Program-made: the position numbers and the translations under genes | Notes under the pieces: generated by a model | Databases searched by the model: none | Told to the model about the DNA's origin: nothing | Seen by the model: only the letters and a program-made list of their open reading frames with translations | DNA from: Nocardia abscessus NBRC 100374 | Lineage (GTDB): Bacteria; Actinomycetota; Actinomycetes; Mycobacteriales; Mycobacteriaceae | DNA length: 49,758 bases | Assembly (NCBI RefSeq): GCF_000308455.1 | Contig: NZ_BAFP01000264.1 | Coordinates: forward strand, 1 to 49,758 | Direction: 5' to 3' | Shown: one piece after another, positions 8,562 to 16,872 of the stretch | How positions within the stretch are numbered: position 1 is the first letter of the stretch | Layout: every line of letters starts with the position of its first letter

Positions 8562-9695
8562 CTAGTGCTCCCAGTGCGGAGCGACGGTGAGCACCTCGGC
8601 GCCGTCCTCGGTGATCAGCACCGCGTCGCGTCCGAAAACCGCCCCGACACCCGGTTCCCACACGTAGCCGGTGACCGCGAGCACCATGCCGGGTTCCATG
8701 CGCTCCGCCTCGGCGCTCGCCCGCAGGTGGGAGGTCACCACCGGCGGGTCGAAACCCATGCCGAGGCCCCGCGCTACCGGCATCGGCGGCAGCGGTTCCC
8801 CCGCGATCTCGTAGGCGGCCAGCAGATCCGTGCCTGCCGATCCTGGGCGGCATGCCTCGATCAGGCGCGCCCACAACCCGTCCCACCGCCGGTACAGCTT
8901 CCGGACGCTGTCGTCGCCCTCGCCGCCGACCGGCCAGGTACGGCCGACCTCGCCGATGTAGCCCTCACCGAGGACCCCGGCGGAGAAGGCCACCAGGTCG
9001 CCCGGCTGCACGCGCCGGTCCGCGCCGGCCCGCCGCCACGGGTGTTCCCGCGAGGTCACCCAAGCCGAGTCCTGTGACGCCGGGGTGCTGACGCCGCCGG
9101 CCGCCATGGCTTCCAGCAGCACGCCGATCAGCGCCTGTTCGGTGACGCCCGGCGCGAGCTCGGCCACCGCGGCGGACAGACCTGCCTCGGCGATCCGCAG
9201 CGTGCCGCGCAGCACCTGCACTTCCTGGTCGGTCTTGATCCGGCGCGCGGCGCGCATCGCGAGTTCGCCGTCGACCAGCTCGGCGTTGGGGAAGGCGATC
9301 GGCAGCAGCTTCGCGAAGGTGGGCGACAGCGCGTCGGTGCCGACCCGCCGGGCGTTGGCGGCTCCCTCGATGCCTTGCAGCACGCCGATGGTGTTCATCG
9401 GATTCCACGCGATCCCGTAGAGGTGATCGTGCGGGATGTCCTCGGGCACGCCTTCGTCCCAGGTGCTCAGCAGATGCACCGCACGTGTTTCCCGCACCAC
9501 CGTCGCCACCGGCCCGAACGGGCGGGTGCCCGCGACCCATAGTTGCGGTGTGCCAGAGACGTAGCGGGCGTTCGCCTGGCGTCCGAGAACCAGGACGTCC
9601 AGGTCATGGGCTTCCATCTGTGCCAGTGCACGATCGCGCCGCCCATGTCGCAGGGCGCGATCGTCTGGCACGACCTCAGTGGCCATACGGGGCAT
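8562..9695 (-). CDS. M24 (creatinase/aminopeptidase P fold) protein lacking metal ligands
   Basis: 377 residues with the two-domain creatinase/prolidase layout: an N-terminal creatinase-like domain (about 15-150) and a pita-bread domain (about 160-375). At the five positions that bind two metals in M24 peptidases it has Ser238, Glu249, Arg309, Thr342 and Arg356 instead of Asp, Asp, His, Glu, Glu. It is therefore unlikely to be a metallopeptidase. Creatinase itself uses this fold without metal, so another C-N or C-C cleavage, or a structural role with the neighbouring intact paralogue, is possible. The start overlaps the end of that paralogue by 20 bases, indicating translational coupling. An ATG at 9686 is an alternative start. 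Confidence 0.88.
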   Translation of the reverse strand: MPRMATEVVPDDRALRHGRRDRALAQMEAHDLDVLVLGRQANARYVSGTPQLWVAGTRPFGPVATVVRETRAVHLLSTWDEGVPEDIPHDHLYGIAWNPMNTIGVLQGIEGAANARRVGTDALSPTFAKLLPIAFPNAELVDGELAMRAARRIKTDQEVQVLRGTLRIAEAGLSAAVAELAPGVTEQALIGVLLEAMAAGGVSTPASQDSAWVTSREHPWRRAGADRRVQPGDLVAFSAGVLGEGYIGEVGRTWPVGGEGDDSVRKLYRRWDGLWARLIEACRPGSAGTDLLAAYEIAGEPLPPMPVARGLGMGFDPPVVTSHLRASAEAERMEPGMVLAVTGYVWEPGVGAVFGRDAVLITEDGAEVLTVAPHWEH

Positions 9696-10911
9696 AGGGG
9701 TAGTCGGTGAGGGACGTCCAGCCCTCTTCGGTGATCACGATGATTTCCTCGCTTCGGTAGCCGCCGGTGCCGTCCTCCCAGACCACCGGCTCCAGAACCA
9801 GCACCATGTTCGGTTCGAACACGAAGTTCTCGTCGAACTCGTCGCCGAGATCGGTGCCGATCATCGGCATCTCGGCGGCGCTCACGCCGATTCCGTGTCC
9901 CAGGTAGAAATGCGGCAGCCAGGGTTTGGTGCCGCCGTTGGCGGCGATCGCCGCCCGGGCGAGTTCGGCGGCGGTGGCCCCCGCGCGAGTCACGTCCAGC
10001 ACCGCGGTGAGAATCTCCCGCCAGCGCTCGAACTGCTTCTGCTGACGAGCGTCGGGCTCGGCGCCGACCGTCCAGGTGCGGCCGAAGTCCGAACAGTAAC
10101 CGCCGTAGGTGATGCTGACGTCGGTCCAGAGCACGTCGCCGGCAGCCAGTTCCCGCTCTGTGGTCAGTAGCGGGAGGGCGAGATCGCCGTGCGTGGTCCA
10201 GACGCCGTCGGCCTTGGTCTCCGGCATCACCTGCCAGATGGCGTCGAGCATGTTGGCGGTGGCGCCCAACTCGAAGGCCCGGCGCACGAAGCTCGCCGAC
10301 AGATCCATCTGCCTGCGTCCCGGCACCAGCGCCGCCTGCACGTCGACCATGGCCCGCTCGGTGATCCGGCACGCGGTGCGGATGCAGGCGATCTCGTCCG
10401 GTGTCTTGATCAGCTTCGCGGGTCCGATGACGGCCGCGGCGTCCGACGGAGGGCCGCCGGGGAACAGCGTGGACTGCGCCCGCGACATGGCACCGGTGCA
10501 CTCGTCCACCGCGATGGTCGCCCCGTCCGGGACGAGATCGGCGATCAGTCGGGCGAAAGCCGCCACGCCCTCGTCGAATTCGAGATAGACGGGCCCGTGC
10601 AGGTGATCGGCGGGCAGATCCGATTCCGCCGAGGCTCCCTCCCGGAAGGGCAGGAAGAGGTGTGGCCACGGATCGCCCGCGACGACCACGGCGACCGGTC
10701 GCTCGACGTGCGCGAGCCCCGCGTCGCCGAGGGGCCAGTTCGCGCCGGTCGCGTACACGACATTGCTGTTGTTCAGCAGGATCAGCGCGTCGACGCCCTG
10801 ATCGGCCATGGCCGATCGCAGCCGCGCCCCGGTGTCGCGCCGCATGCGGGCGCGATCCGGTATCTCGGGGATCTCGACCGACGAGGTCGCCGCGATGGGG
10901 AACGACGTCAT
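9676..10911 (-). CDS. M24 family metallopeptidase (Xaa-Pro peptidase/creatinase type)
   Basis: 411 residues. The C-terminal pita-bread domain keeps all five metal ligands of the M24 family: D264 (LWTDVSITYGGY), D275 (CSDFGRTW), H339 (YLGHGIG), E374 (LVLEPVVW) and E388 (YRSEE). An N-terminal creatinase-like domain precedes it (about 20-165). Homologues hydrolyse Xaa-Pro bonds, but the fold also includes lyases such as DddP, and the catabolic setting makes a small-molecule substrate likely. The ATG at 10911 is chosen because it overlaps the amidohydrolase stop in ATGA form; a longer open frame upstream only runs over that gene. It is paired with a paralogue that has lost the ligands. Confidence 0.9.
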   Translation of the reverse strand: MTSFPIAATSSVEIPEIPDRARMRRDTGARLRSAMADQGVDALILLNNSNVVYATGANWPLGDAGLAHVERPVAVVVAGDPWPHLFLPFREGASAESDLPADHLHGPVYLEFDEGVAAFARLIADLVPDGATIAVDECTGAMSRAQSTLFPGGPPSDAAAVIGPAKLIKTPDEIACIRTACRITERAMVDVQAALVPGRRQMDLSASFVRRAFELGATANMLDAIWQVMPETKADGVWTTHGDLALPLLTTERELAAGDVLWTDVSITYGGYCSDFGRTWTVGAEPDARQQKQFERWREILTAVLDVTRAGATAAELARAAIAANGGTKPWLPHFYLGHGIGVSAAEMPMIGTDLGDEFDENFVFEPNMVLVLEPVVWEDGTGGYRSEEIIVITEEGWTSLTDYPYAPYGH

Positions 10912-12083
10912 GAGACCAGACCCAGGAATTCCGCCACGTTGCCGCTGACGATGCGGGCGGCGTCCTGCGGGCCCACCGCCTGCACGACGGCTTCCAGGGA
11001 CTTCTCCGAGTAGCCGAACGTACTCTCGTTGTGCGGGTAGTCCGACGACCACATGACGCGGTCGCGGCCGATGTGATCGATCAGCGACAACCCGAGCGGG
11101 TCCACCATGAACGACGCGCGCATGTGGTTGTCCCAGTAGTAGCGCACGTCGTGCTCGACCGGGCGGTCGAGCATGTGCTGGAAGGAGGCCAGCATGTGCT
11201 CGGCGTCCTGGATCGCCGCGGGCACCCAGTTCACGCCGCCTTCGAACCAGCCGATGCTGAGGCCGGGATGCCGGTCGATGATGCCGCTGAAGATGTATTT
11301 GGAGAACAGTTCCCGGAACGGCGCGACGTTGTGCATCATGCCGACGGCGACGCTGTTGATTTCGCAGGGGCTCGACAGCGGCGACTCACCGATGTGGTGG
11401 GAGACCGGCACGCCGGACTCCTCGATCGCGTCCCACACCGGGATCATCGCGGTGCTCGCGTAGTCGATGACCTTGCCCTCGTCGTCCTTGCCCGCCGACA
11501 GCGGCAACAGGAAAGTCTTGAGTCCCAGCGACTTCAGTTCCGCGAGGGTGCGGCGAGCGCCGTCGGCATCCCACCAGTTGATCAACCCGACGCCGTAGAA
11601 GGTGCCGTCGGATTGTTCCTGCAACTCCGCGATGTAGGCGTTGTACACCCGGAAGGACAGTTCCCGGATCTCTTTGTCCGGGTAGAACAGCAGCGCCAGC
11701 AGCGCGTTCGGGAACGCGAGTTCCTTGGCGATGCCGTCGGCGCGCAGATCCGCGATGCGTGCCTCCATGTTGGCGCTGCCGGAACCGTCCAGCGGGTCGT
11801 ACTGCATCAGCACGTGGCTGAAGTCCCCGGGCAGGAACGACTTGCCCTTCCGGCCCAGCTGGTAGGCGCCGTCCTCGTACCACACGCGTGGGGCCCGGTC
11901 CTTGAGGGATTCCGGGAAACGCTCGTAGAAGATGTCGTGCGCCAGCGAGATGTGGTTGTCGGCGGAGAACACTTCGGTGCCCGCGGGCAGGCCCACCGAA
12001 CCCTCGGCGTGCCCGCGACGGTCCTTCGGGGGACCGAAGCCGCCGGGCGGGTACAACGAAGCACTGCTGGTCGGAACCGACAT
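10908..12083 (-). CDS. Amidohydrolase-superfamily protein (ACMSD-like TIM barrel)
   Basis: 391 residues of the amidohydrolase_2 group, which contains metal-dependent decarboxylases and hydrolases such as ACMSD and gamma-resorcylate decarboxylase. A DxH metal motif sits at D42/H44 (SADNHISLAH), a histidine segment at GVPVSHHIGES, and the catalytic aspartate in RVMWSSDYPHNES near the C-terminus. This long-chain version with RYYWDNHMRASFM is common in actinobacterial catabolic clusters beside acyl-CoA genes. It is the first gene of the minus-strand operon running to 4984, and its promoter region is shared with the divergent TetR gene. Decarboxylation or hydrolysis of a ring-derived acid is plausible; the substrate is unknown. 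Confidence 0.88.
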   Translation of the reverse strand: MSVPTSSASLYPPGGFGPPKDRRGHAEGSVGLPAGTEVFSADNHISLAHDIFYERFPESLKDRAPRVWYEDGAYQLGRKGKSFLPGDFSHVLMQYDPLDGSGSANMEARIADLRADGIAKELAFPNALLALLFYPDKEIRELSFRVYNAYIAELQEQSDGTFYGVGLINWWDADGARRTLAELKSLGLKTFLLPLSAGKDDEGKVIDYASTAMIPVWDAIEESGVPVSHHIGESPLSSPCEINSVAVGMMHNVAPFRELFSKYIFSGIIDRHPGLSIGWFEGGVNWVPAAIQDAEHMLASFQHMLDRPVEHDVRYYWDNHMRASFMVDPLGLSLIDHIGRDRVMWSSDYPHNESTFGYSEKSLEAVVQAVGPQDAARIVSGNVAEFLGLVS

Positions 12084-12262
12084 CTTGACCCTCCCATGGA
12101 TCTGTTGGCTGCACGGAACCGTCGTCCCGCCGGCGTGGGTGGCGAACGCGGAGCCCGGTGGCGGCGTGGACCGCGACCGGAGATCCGCCTCGACTGTGGT
12201 GGCCGGGCTCGCGATGACCCGCGCGGCGGCGATCCTCCTCGGATCGCGGCGGTGTCCGTTAT

Positions 12263-12277
12263 GGGAATGACGTTATC
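12263..12277. promoter_or_regulatory. Weak copy of the shared operator-like element
   Basis: GGGAATGACGTTATC matches the GAGAATGGCATTCTC element at about 11 of 15 positions. A similar sequence recurs at 12342; both are followed by AC, giving a common core GAATG..GTTATCAC. Because the right half differs from the other sites, this may be a separate motif. Confidence 0.3.
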
Positions 12278-12310
12278 ACAGTAGGAGAGGGAGACCTACG
12301 CCTGTCGTCA

Positions 12311-12325
12311 TATTCGGACCGAATA
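12311..12325. promoter_or_regulatory. Perfect inverted repeat TATTCGG-A-CCGAATA
   Basis: Seven-base arms around a single central base form a perfect palindrome in the divergent control region. It lies between the two GAATG..GTTATCAC copies. A dimeric regulator site is the simplest reading. Confidence 0.4.
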
Positions 12326-12341
12326 GTGCGCCTTGTACAGC

Positions 12342-12356
12342 GAGAATGGGGTTATC
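12342..12356. promoter_or_regulatory. Second weak copy of the shared operator-like element
   Basis: GAGAATGGGGTTATC matches the shared element at 12 of 15 positions, including the whole left half. It is 79 bases from the similar copy at 12263. Confidence 0.35.
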
Positions 12357-12509
12357 ACCAGAATCCTGGAGAACCGGTGTGATCACCCAGGATGTCGTCG
12401 CCGAGGCGGATCTGTTCTTCCAAGGGTCCCATCCGATCGCCGGTGTCAGGTGAAGGTTCCGGAGAGGTCGAATCGATGCCCGTGAGACCCTTGTCACATC
12501 GGTAAAACC

Positions 12510-12533
12510 AACCTACTGTGTGTTCACTAGGTT
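12510..12533. promoter_or_regulatory. Likely TetR autoregulatory operator
   Basis: AACCTA (12510-12515) and TAGGTT (12528-12533) form a perfect inverted repeat with 12 bases between, extended by matching TG and CA inside the arms. It ends 19 bases before the TetR GTG start, the usual place for self-repression. A second nested repeat, TGTTC (12521-12525) / GAACA (12539-12543), overlaps it. Confidence 0.45.
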
Positions 12534-12552
12534 TGATCGAACAGGGATTTTC

Positions 12553-13158
12553 GTGACTACTCCTCGTCCTTACGCCTCCCTGCTGGCAAAAGGTGAAGAC
12601 CGCCGACAGCGCATCCTGGCTGTCGCCCAGCGACTGCTCACCCGAAATGGCTGGCGCAGTACGACATTGGCTCAGATCGCCCGGGAGGCCGGCGTGAGCC
12701 CGGCCGGGCTGCTGCACCATTTCCAGTCCAAGGAGCAACTCCTGCACGCCGTGCTCGACGCCCGCGACGCCGACGACGCCCGCGAAGCCGACGTGACCGG
12801 CGATCTGTTCCTGGAGATCCGTAAGGTCGCCGACCGCATCCAGCGCTCACCGGAGCTGGTGGGCACCTTCGTAGTTCTACTGGTGGAGAACCTGCTGCCC
12901 GAGGCTCCACTGCACGAGCGCCTGCTCGACCGTTGGAAGGTGGCCGTCGGCATCGTCGCCGACGTCATCCGCCGCAACCAGGAGATCGGACGGTTCCGGC
13001 CCGATTTCGACCCTGACATCCGGGCTGTGGAAATCGTCGCTTTCATCAATGGAATGGAGATCTCATGGATGCTCGACCACTCGATCCCGCTGACCGAGGT
13101 GTTCAACGAGTACACCAGGTCACTGGCCCGCGACTTCGCTCCGGCTGGGGAACGATGA
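12553..13158 (+). CDS. TetR/AcrR-family transcriptional regulator
   Basis: 201 residues. The N-terminal helix-turn-helix is typical: RRQRILAVAQRLLTRNGW, then TTLAQIAREAGVSPAGLLHHF and KEQLLHAVL (about 15-70). The rest is the helical ligand-binding and dimer domain. The GTG at 12553 is preferred because AGGGA lies six bases upstream; the open frame extends back to 12520, into the inverted repeat. It is divergent from the amidohydrolase operon and about 770 bases upstream of the mce operon, so it is the best local candidate for controlling the shared operator-like element, but nothing in the sequence proves this. The ligand would be expected to be a pathway CoA ester or the substrate. Confidence 0.92.
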   Translation: MTTPRPYASLLAKGEDRRQRILAVAQRLLTRNGWRSTTLAQIAREAGVSPAGLLHHFQSKEQLLHAVLDARDADDAREADVTGDLFLEIRKVADRIQRSPELVGTFVVLLVENLLPEAPLHERLLDRWKVAVGIVADVIRRNQEIGRFRPDFDPDIRAVEIVAFINGMEISWMLDHSIPLTEVFNEYTRSLARDFAPAGER

Positions 13159-13661
13159 GATACCGCCTCGACGTCGTCGCGACCAGCGTCGTCGATGTCG
13201 TCGAGCACGCGGGCGGATGGCTGTTCGACCGGTCCGTCGCCGGATGGGACGTCACGGTGCTCGTCGCCGATCTGTCGGACACCCGGCCGCTGCGCATCCT
13301 CGGCGCGGAAGTGCTCGAACTCGAGCAGGTGCTCGCCTCGCGCGGGCAGGGTCGTCAGCCGCACGCGCTCGCGGTCGCCGCCGATGTGTGCGAGTGCGAT
13401 CGCCGGGCGCGCCGGGGTCTGTTGAAGGCGCTCGACGACGGTGGCGTCCAAGTGGTGGTCTGGGGTGAGGGCTGGCCGTCGCCGCCGGAGCACCGGGTCG
13501 ATCCGGTGCTGCACCGGCTCAGCGTCGCCGCGCAGGCCTTCAAAGCGCAGGCGCTGACCGCGGCGGCGGTACCGGCCACCGCGGTCGGAACCACGGAGGT
13601 CTTCCGCAGCGGGCTGTCGTCCTTCCCGCCGATCGGTGCCGACCTCAGCCCCGTCGGCTGA
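13155..13661 (+). CDS. Hypothetical protein translationally coupled to the TetR gene
   Basis: 168 residues, starting at an ATG whose ATGA overlaps the TetR stop, so the two are almost certainly cotranslated. I do not recognise a family. The first half alternates hydrophobic strands (YRLDVVATSVVDVVEHAGGWLFD, WDVTVLVADLSD, LRILGAEVLELEQVL) and the middle has a CECDRRARRG segment, suggesting a small alpha/beta soluble protein. There is no signal peptide or membrane segment. Its position suggests a regulatory or accessory role beside the TetR protein. Confidence 0.65.
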   Translation: MRYRLDVVATSVVDVVEHAGGWLFDRSVAGWDVTVLVADLSDTRPLRILGAEVLELEQVLASRGQGRQPHALAVAADVCECDRRARRGLLKALDDGGVQVVVWGEGWPSPPEHRVDPVLHRLSVAAQAFKAQALTAAAVPATAVGTTEVFRSGLSSFPPIGADLSPVG

Positions 13662-13897
13662 CTCTCCCAGCTCCACATCGCTTCGCGCCCGGCTGATCCT
13701 CGGCCGTTCGCGTTCGCATCTTCCCGCCGCGCCGTTCGACCGCTCGTCATCCGGTCGCGGGGCACAGCCCGCCGCGCCGACCGGTCCCACCCTGTCGAGC
13801 GCCCTCGATGCGCGCGCCTTCCTGCGGCTTCCGTGTAATCGCCAGTACATCCGCGTATTGAATTCTCATTTCAAGTGTGCAACCGTATGCGTATATG

Positions 13898-13912
13898 AGA
13901 ATGGCATTTTCC
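13898..13912. promoter_or_regulatory. Operator-like element at the mce promoter
   Basis: GAGAATGGCATTTTC differs from the consensus GAGAATGGCATTCTC at one position. It lies 19 bases before the first yrbE start, just downstream of a possible -10 (TATATG, 13893-13898) with TTCAAG 16 bases further up, a place that would suit repression. An additional inverted repeat TTGAA-N7-TTCAA lies near 13858-13874. Confidence 0.55.
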
Positions 13913-13931
13913 ACCACAGAGAGGGTGATTA

Positions 13932-14801
13932 ATGCAATCCCAGGCACAGGCGCCTCCTCCTGCCGCGACCGGGCCATCCGGGCGCGCAGGAACGGGCCGC
14001 AACCGTCTGCTGCCGGGACGGGGCCTGCCTGCCACGCTCGCGCGAGCGGCGTCGGGGCCCATGCAGGCCGTCGGCGGGCTGTTCGCGATGTCCGCGGACG
14101 CCGTGCGGTTCTTGTTCCGCAGACCGTTCCAGACCAGGGAGTTCCTCGAGCAGTCGTGGTTCATCGTGCGTGTCTCGCTGGTGCCGACGCTGCTGGTGGC
14201 GATTCCGTTCACGGTGCTGGTCAGTTTCACCCTCAACATCCTGTTGCGGGAACTCGGCGCCGCAGACCTCAGCGGGGCGGGCGCCGCGTTCGGCGCCGTG
14301 ACGCAGGTGGGCCCGATGGTCACCGTGCTGATCGTGGCCGGGTCCGGCGCGACGGCGATGTGCGCCGACCTCGGCTCGCGCACCATCCGCGAGGAGATCG
14401 CGGCGATGCAGGTCCTCGGCATCGATCCGGTGCAGCGACTGGTGACGCCACGGATGCTCGCCTCCGGCTTGGTGGCGTTCCTGCTGAACAACCTGGTGTG
14501 CATCATCGGCGTGATCGGCGGCTACGTGTTCTCCGTCTATGTGCAGGACGTGAATCCGGGCGCCTTCGCGGCCGGGATCACGCTGCTGACCGGGATCGAC
14601 GAGGTGATCATCTCCTCGGTCAAGGCTTTGCTGTTCGGGCTCGTCGCCGGGCTCGTCGCCTGCTACCGAGGGTTGATCGTGACCGGTGGGGCCAAGGCCG
14701 TCGGCAACGCGGTCAACGAAACCGTGGTCTACGCCTTCATGTCCCTGTTCGTGATCAATGTCGTCGTCACGGCGATCGGCATTCAGATGACCGTCCGGTG
14801 A
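13932..14801 (+). CDS. yrbEA: YrbEA: MlaE/YrbE-type permease of the mce operon
   Basis: 289 residues of the MlaE permease family, the membrane component of Mce lipid importers. Several hydrophobic helices are evident, for example LVPTLLVAIPFTVLVSFTL (about 80-98), VTVLIVAGSGATAM and AFLLNNLVCIIGVIGGYVFSVYV, and the family segment TREEIAAM is present as TIREEIAAMQVLGIDPVQRLV. The ATG at 13932 follows GAGGGTGATTA. It is the first gene of an intact eight-gene mce operon and carries an operator-like element right upstream. The ATPase MceG is normally encoded elsewhere and is not in the window. Confidence 0.95.
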   Translation: MQSQAQAPPPAATGPSGRAGTGRNRLLPGRGLPATLARAASGPMQAVGGLFAMSADAVRFLFRRPFQTREFLEQSWFIVRVSLVPTLLVAIPFTVLVSFTLNILLRELGAADLSGAGAAFGAVTQVGPMVTVLIVAGSGATAMCADLGSRTIREEIAAMQVLGIDPVQRLVTPRMLASGLVAFLLNNLVCIIGVIGGYVFSVYVQDVNPGAFAAGITLLTGIDEVIISSVKALLFGLVAGLVACYRGLIVTGGAKAVGNAVNETVVYAFMSLFVINVVVTAIGIQMTVR

Positions 14802-14814
14802 AGGAGCGGCGCTC

Positions 14815-15660
14815 GTGACCCTGATCGCGCGCTATCCCAAGACATTTCGACGGATCCGGCGGCCGTATCAAGCGTTGGGCCGGCTCGGCGACCACGCCAT
14901 CTTCTATCTGAAGGCGCTGGTGTACGCGCCGTTCGCCGCCTGGCACTACCGGCGGGAAACGGTCCGGCTCATCGCCGAGATCAGCATGGGCTCCGGGGCA
15001 TTGGCGGTGTTCGGCGGGACGGTGGTGATCGTCGGGTTCCTGACCTTGGCCACCGGCGGCACCCTCGCCGTCCAGGGCTACAGCTCGCTGGGCAACATCG
15101 GCATCGAGGCGCTGACCGGCTTCCTCTCGGCGTTCATCAACGTGCGCATCTCCGCGCCGGTGGTCGCGGGCATCGGGCTGGCGGCCACCTTCGGCGCGGG
15201 CGCCACCGCCCAGCTCGGCGCGATGCGGATCAACGAGGAGATCGACGCGCTGGAATCGCTGGCGATCGAACCGATCGCCTATCTGGTCGGCACCAGGATC
15301 GTCGCGGGCATGATCGCGATCGTCCCGCTGTACGCCCTGGCGGTCATCGCCTCGTTCATCGCGAGCAGACTGACCACCGTCGTGCTGCTGGGGCAGTCCG
15401 CTGGGTTGTACGACCACTACTTCGGGACCTTCCTGAACCCGATCGATCTGGTGTGGTCGTTCGTGCAGGCGATCTTGATGGCCTTGACGGTCCTGCTGAT
15501 CCACACCTACTTCGGTTTCTTCGCCAGCGGGGGACCGGCGGGTGTCGGTATCGCGGTGGGAAACGCCGTCCGGACCTCGCTCATCGGCGTCGTCTCGGTG
15601 ACCCTGCTGGTCTCGCTGGCGGTCTACGGCGCCAACGGGAACTTCGACCTGTCCGGCTGA
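14815..15660 (+). CDS. yrbEB: YrbEB: second MlaE/YrbE-type permease of the mce operon
   Basis: 281 residues, paralogous to the gene before it; the two permeases are thought to form a heterodimer. The conserved segment INEEIDALESLAIEPIAYLVGTRI follows a GAGATAQLGAMR stretch, and hydrophobic helices cover about 60-85, 125-150, 165-190 and 230-275. The GTG start at 14815 follows AAGGAGCGG, 13 bases after the previous stop. Downstream, mceA begins only 9 bases after this stop. Confidence 0.95.
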   Translation: MTLIARYPKTFRRIRRPYQALGRLGDHAIFYLKALVYAPFAAWHYRRETVRLIAEISMGSGALAVFGGTVVIVGFLTLATGGTLAVQGYSSLGNIGIEALTGFLSAFINVRISAPVVAGIGLAATFGAGATAQLGAMRINEEIDALESLAIEPIAYLVGTRIVAGMIAIVPLYALAVIASFIASRLTTVVLLGQSAGLYDHYFGTFLNPIDLVWSFVQAILMALTVLLIHTYFGFFASGGPAGVGIAVGNAVRTSLIGVVSVTLLVSLAVYGANGNFDLSG

Positions 15661-15669
15661 GAGGTGCCG

Positions 15670-16872
15670 ATGTCATCGACGATGAAGTCGCTCACAGCGC
15701 TGTCGCGCGAGCTGGCGCGCCCCGCGGCCGGGCTGGCCTCGATCGCCCTGGGTATCGCGGTGATCAGCCTGAGCCTGACCATGTTCAACGGCGGGTTCGC
15801 CGACACCGTGCCGGTGACCGTGCTGTCGCCGCGTGCCGGCCTGGTGATGTATCCGGACGCCGACGTCAAGATGCGCGGTGTCACGGTGGGCAAGGTCGAA
15901 TCGATCGAGGAACGCGCCGACGGGCTCGCATCGATCCGGTTGGCCATCGATGCCGGACAGCTGGATCTCATTCCCGCCGACGTGCGGGTGGACATCGCCT
16001 CGACGACGGTGTTCGGTGCGAAATTCGTCCAACTCGTCCCGCCGGAACGCCCTGCGCGGCAAGCGATGCGCGCCGGCCAGGTGCTCGAATCCGACCACGT
16101 CACCGTGGAGATCAACACCGTCTTCCAGCAGCTGACCTCGGTGCTGGGCCGCATCGAACCGGAGAAGCTGAACGAGACGCTCGGCGCGATCGCAGGCGCG
16201 ACCGGCGGGCGCGGCGACAAACTGGGTCTGATGCTCGGCGACCTGGAGAACTTCCTCGCCCAGCTCGAGCCCGGACTGCCCGCTCTGCAAACGGATCTCG
16301 CCATGGCGCCGCAGGTGTTGAACACCTACGCCGACGCGGCGCCCGCCTTGCTGGACACGGCCCGCAACACCGCTGCGATCAGCCGGACGATCGTGGACGA
16401 ACAGCAGAATCTCGATGCCATGCTGATCGGGCTGATCGGGTTGTCCGACATCGGAACCCAGGTGCTCGGCGACAACCGCGCCGCGCTGGACAGCGCGCTG
16501 GCGGCCCTGGTGCCGACCACGACGCTGACCAACGAGTACCACGAGGCATTGACCTGTGCGCTCGACGGCTTCGGGTGGCTGTCGCAGTCGAAGCCGGTCG
16601 ACGTGCCCGGGCTCGGGCTGTCGGCGAACTTCCTGTTCGGCACCGAGCCCTACCGGTATCCGCGGCATTTGCCGAAAGTGGCCGCCACGGGCGGTCCGCA
16701 ATGTTCGGTGATTCCGGTTCCGTACGAGGGACGGCCGCCATTCGTGGTCGCCGACGTCGGCGCGAACCCGTTCGAGAAGGGGAACCAGACCGTGGAGCTG
16801 AACGTGGGCAACCTCCCGCAGGCGCTGTTCGGTCCGTTCGCCGGGGCACCGGGCCAGGGGGCACCCCGATGA
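15670..16872 (+). CDS. mceA: MceA: Mce family substrate-binding protein
   Basis: 400 residues. One N-terminal membrane anchor (about 20-42, AGLASIALGIAVISLSLTMF) is followed by an MCE/MlaD domain (about 46-125: TVLSPRAGLVMYPDADVKMRGVTVGKVESI) and the long helical Mce C-terminal domain. Mce proteins form hetero-oligomeric tunnels that carry hydrophobic molecules across the envelope. ATG at 15670 is preferred over the GTG at 15664 because GAGAGG then has good spacing. The C-terminal part contains CALDGFGWLSQ and a GGPQCS segment, two cysteines also found in other MceA proteins. The last four bases overlap mceB. Confidence 0.95.
   Translation: MSSTMKSLTALSRELARPAAGLASIALGIAVISLSLTMFNGGFADTVPVTVLSPRAGLVMYPDADVKMRGVTVGKVESIEERADGLASIRLAIDAGQLDLIPADVRVDIASTTVFGAKFVQLVPPERPARQAMRAGQVLESDHVTVEINTVFQQLTSVLGRIEPEKLNETLGAIAGATGGRGDKLGLMLGDLENFLAQLEPGLPALQTDLAMAPQVLNTYADAAPALLDTARNTAAISRTIVDEQQNLDAMLIGLIGLSDIGTQVLGDNRAALDSALAALVPTTTLTNEYHEALTCALDGFGWLSQSKPVDVPGLGLSANFLFGTEPYRYPRHLPKVAATGGPQCSVIPVPYEGRPPFVVADVGANPFEKGNQTVELNVGNLPQALFGPFAGAPGQGAPR

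Larger units (their letters stand above)
12084..12552. other. Gene-free divergent control region between amidohydrolase operon and TetR gene
   Basis: No credible gene lies in these 469 bases. The TetR-proximal 300 bases have lower GC than the surroundings and hold several short symmetrical elements (listed separately at 12263, 12311, 12342 and 12510). Promoters for both directions must lie here. Confidence 0.7.
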
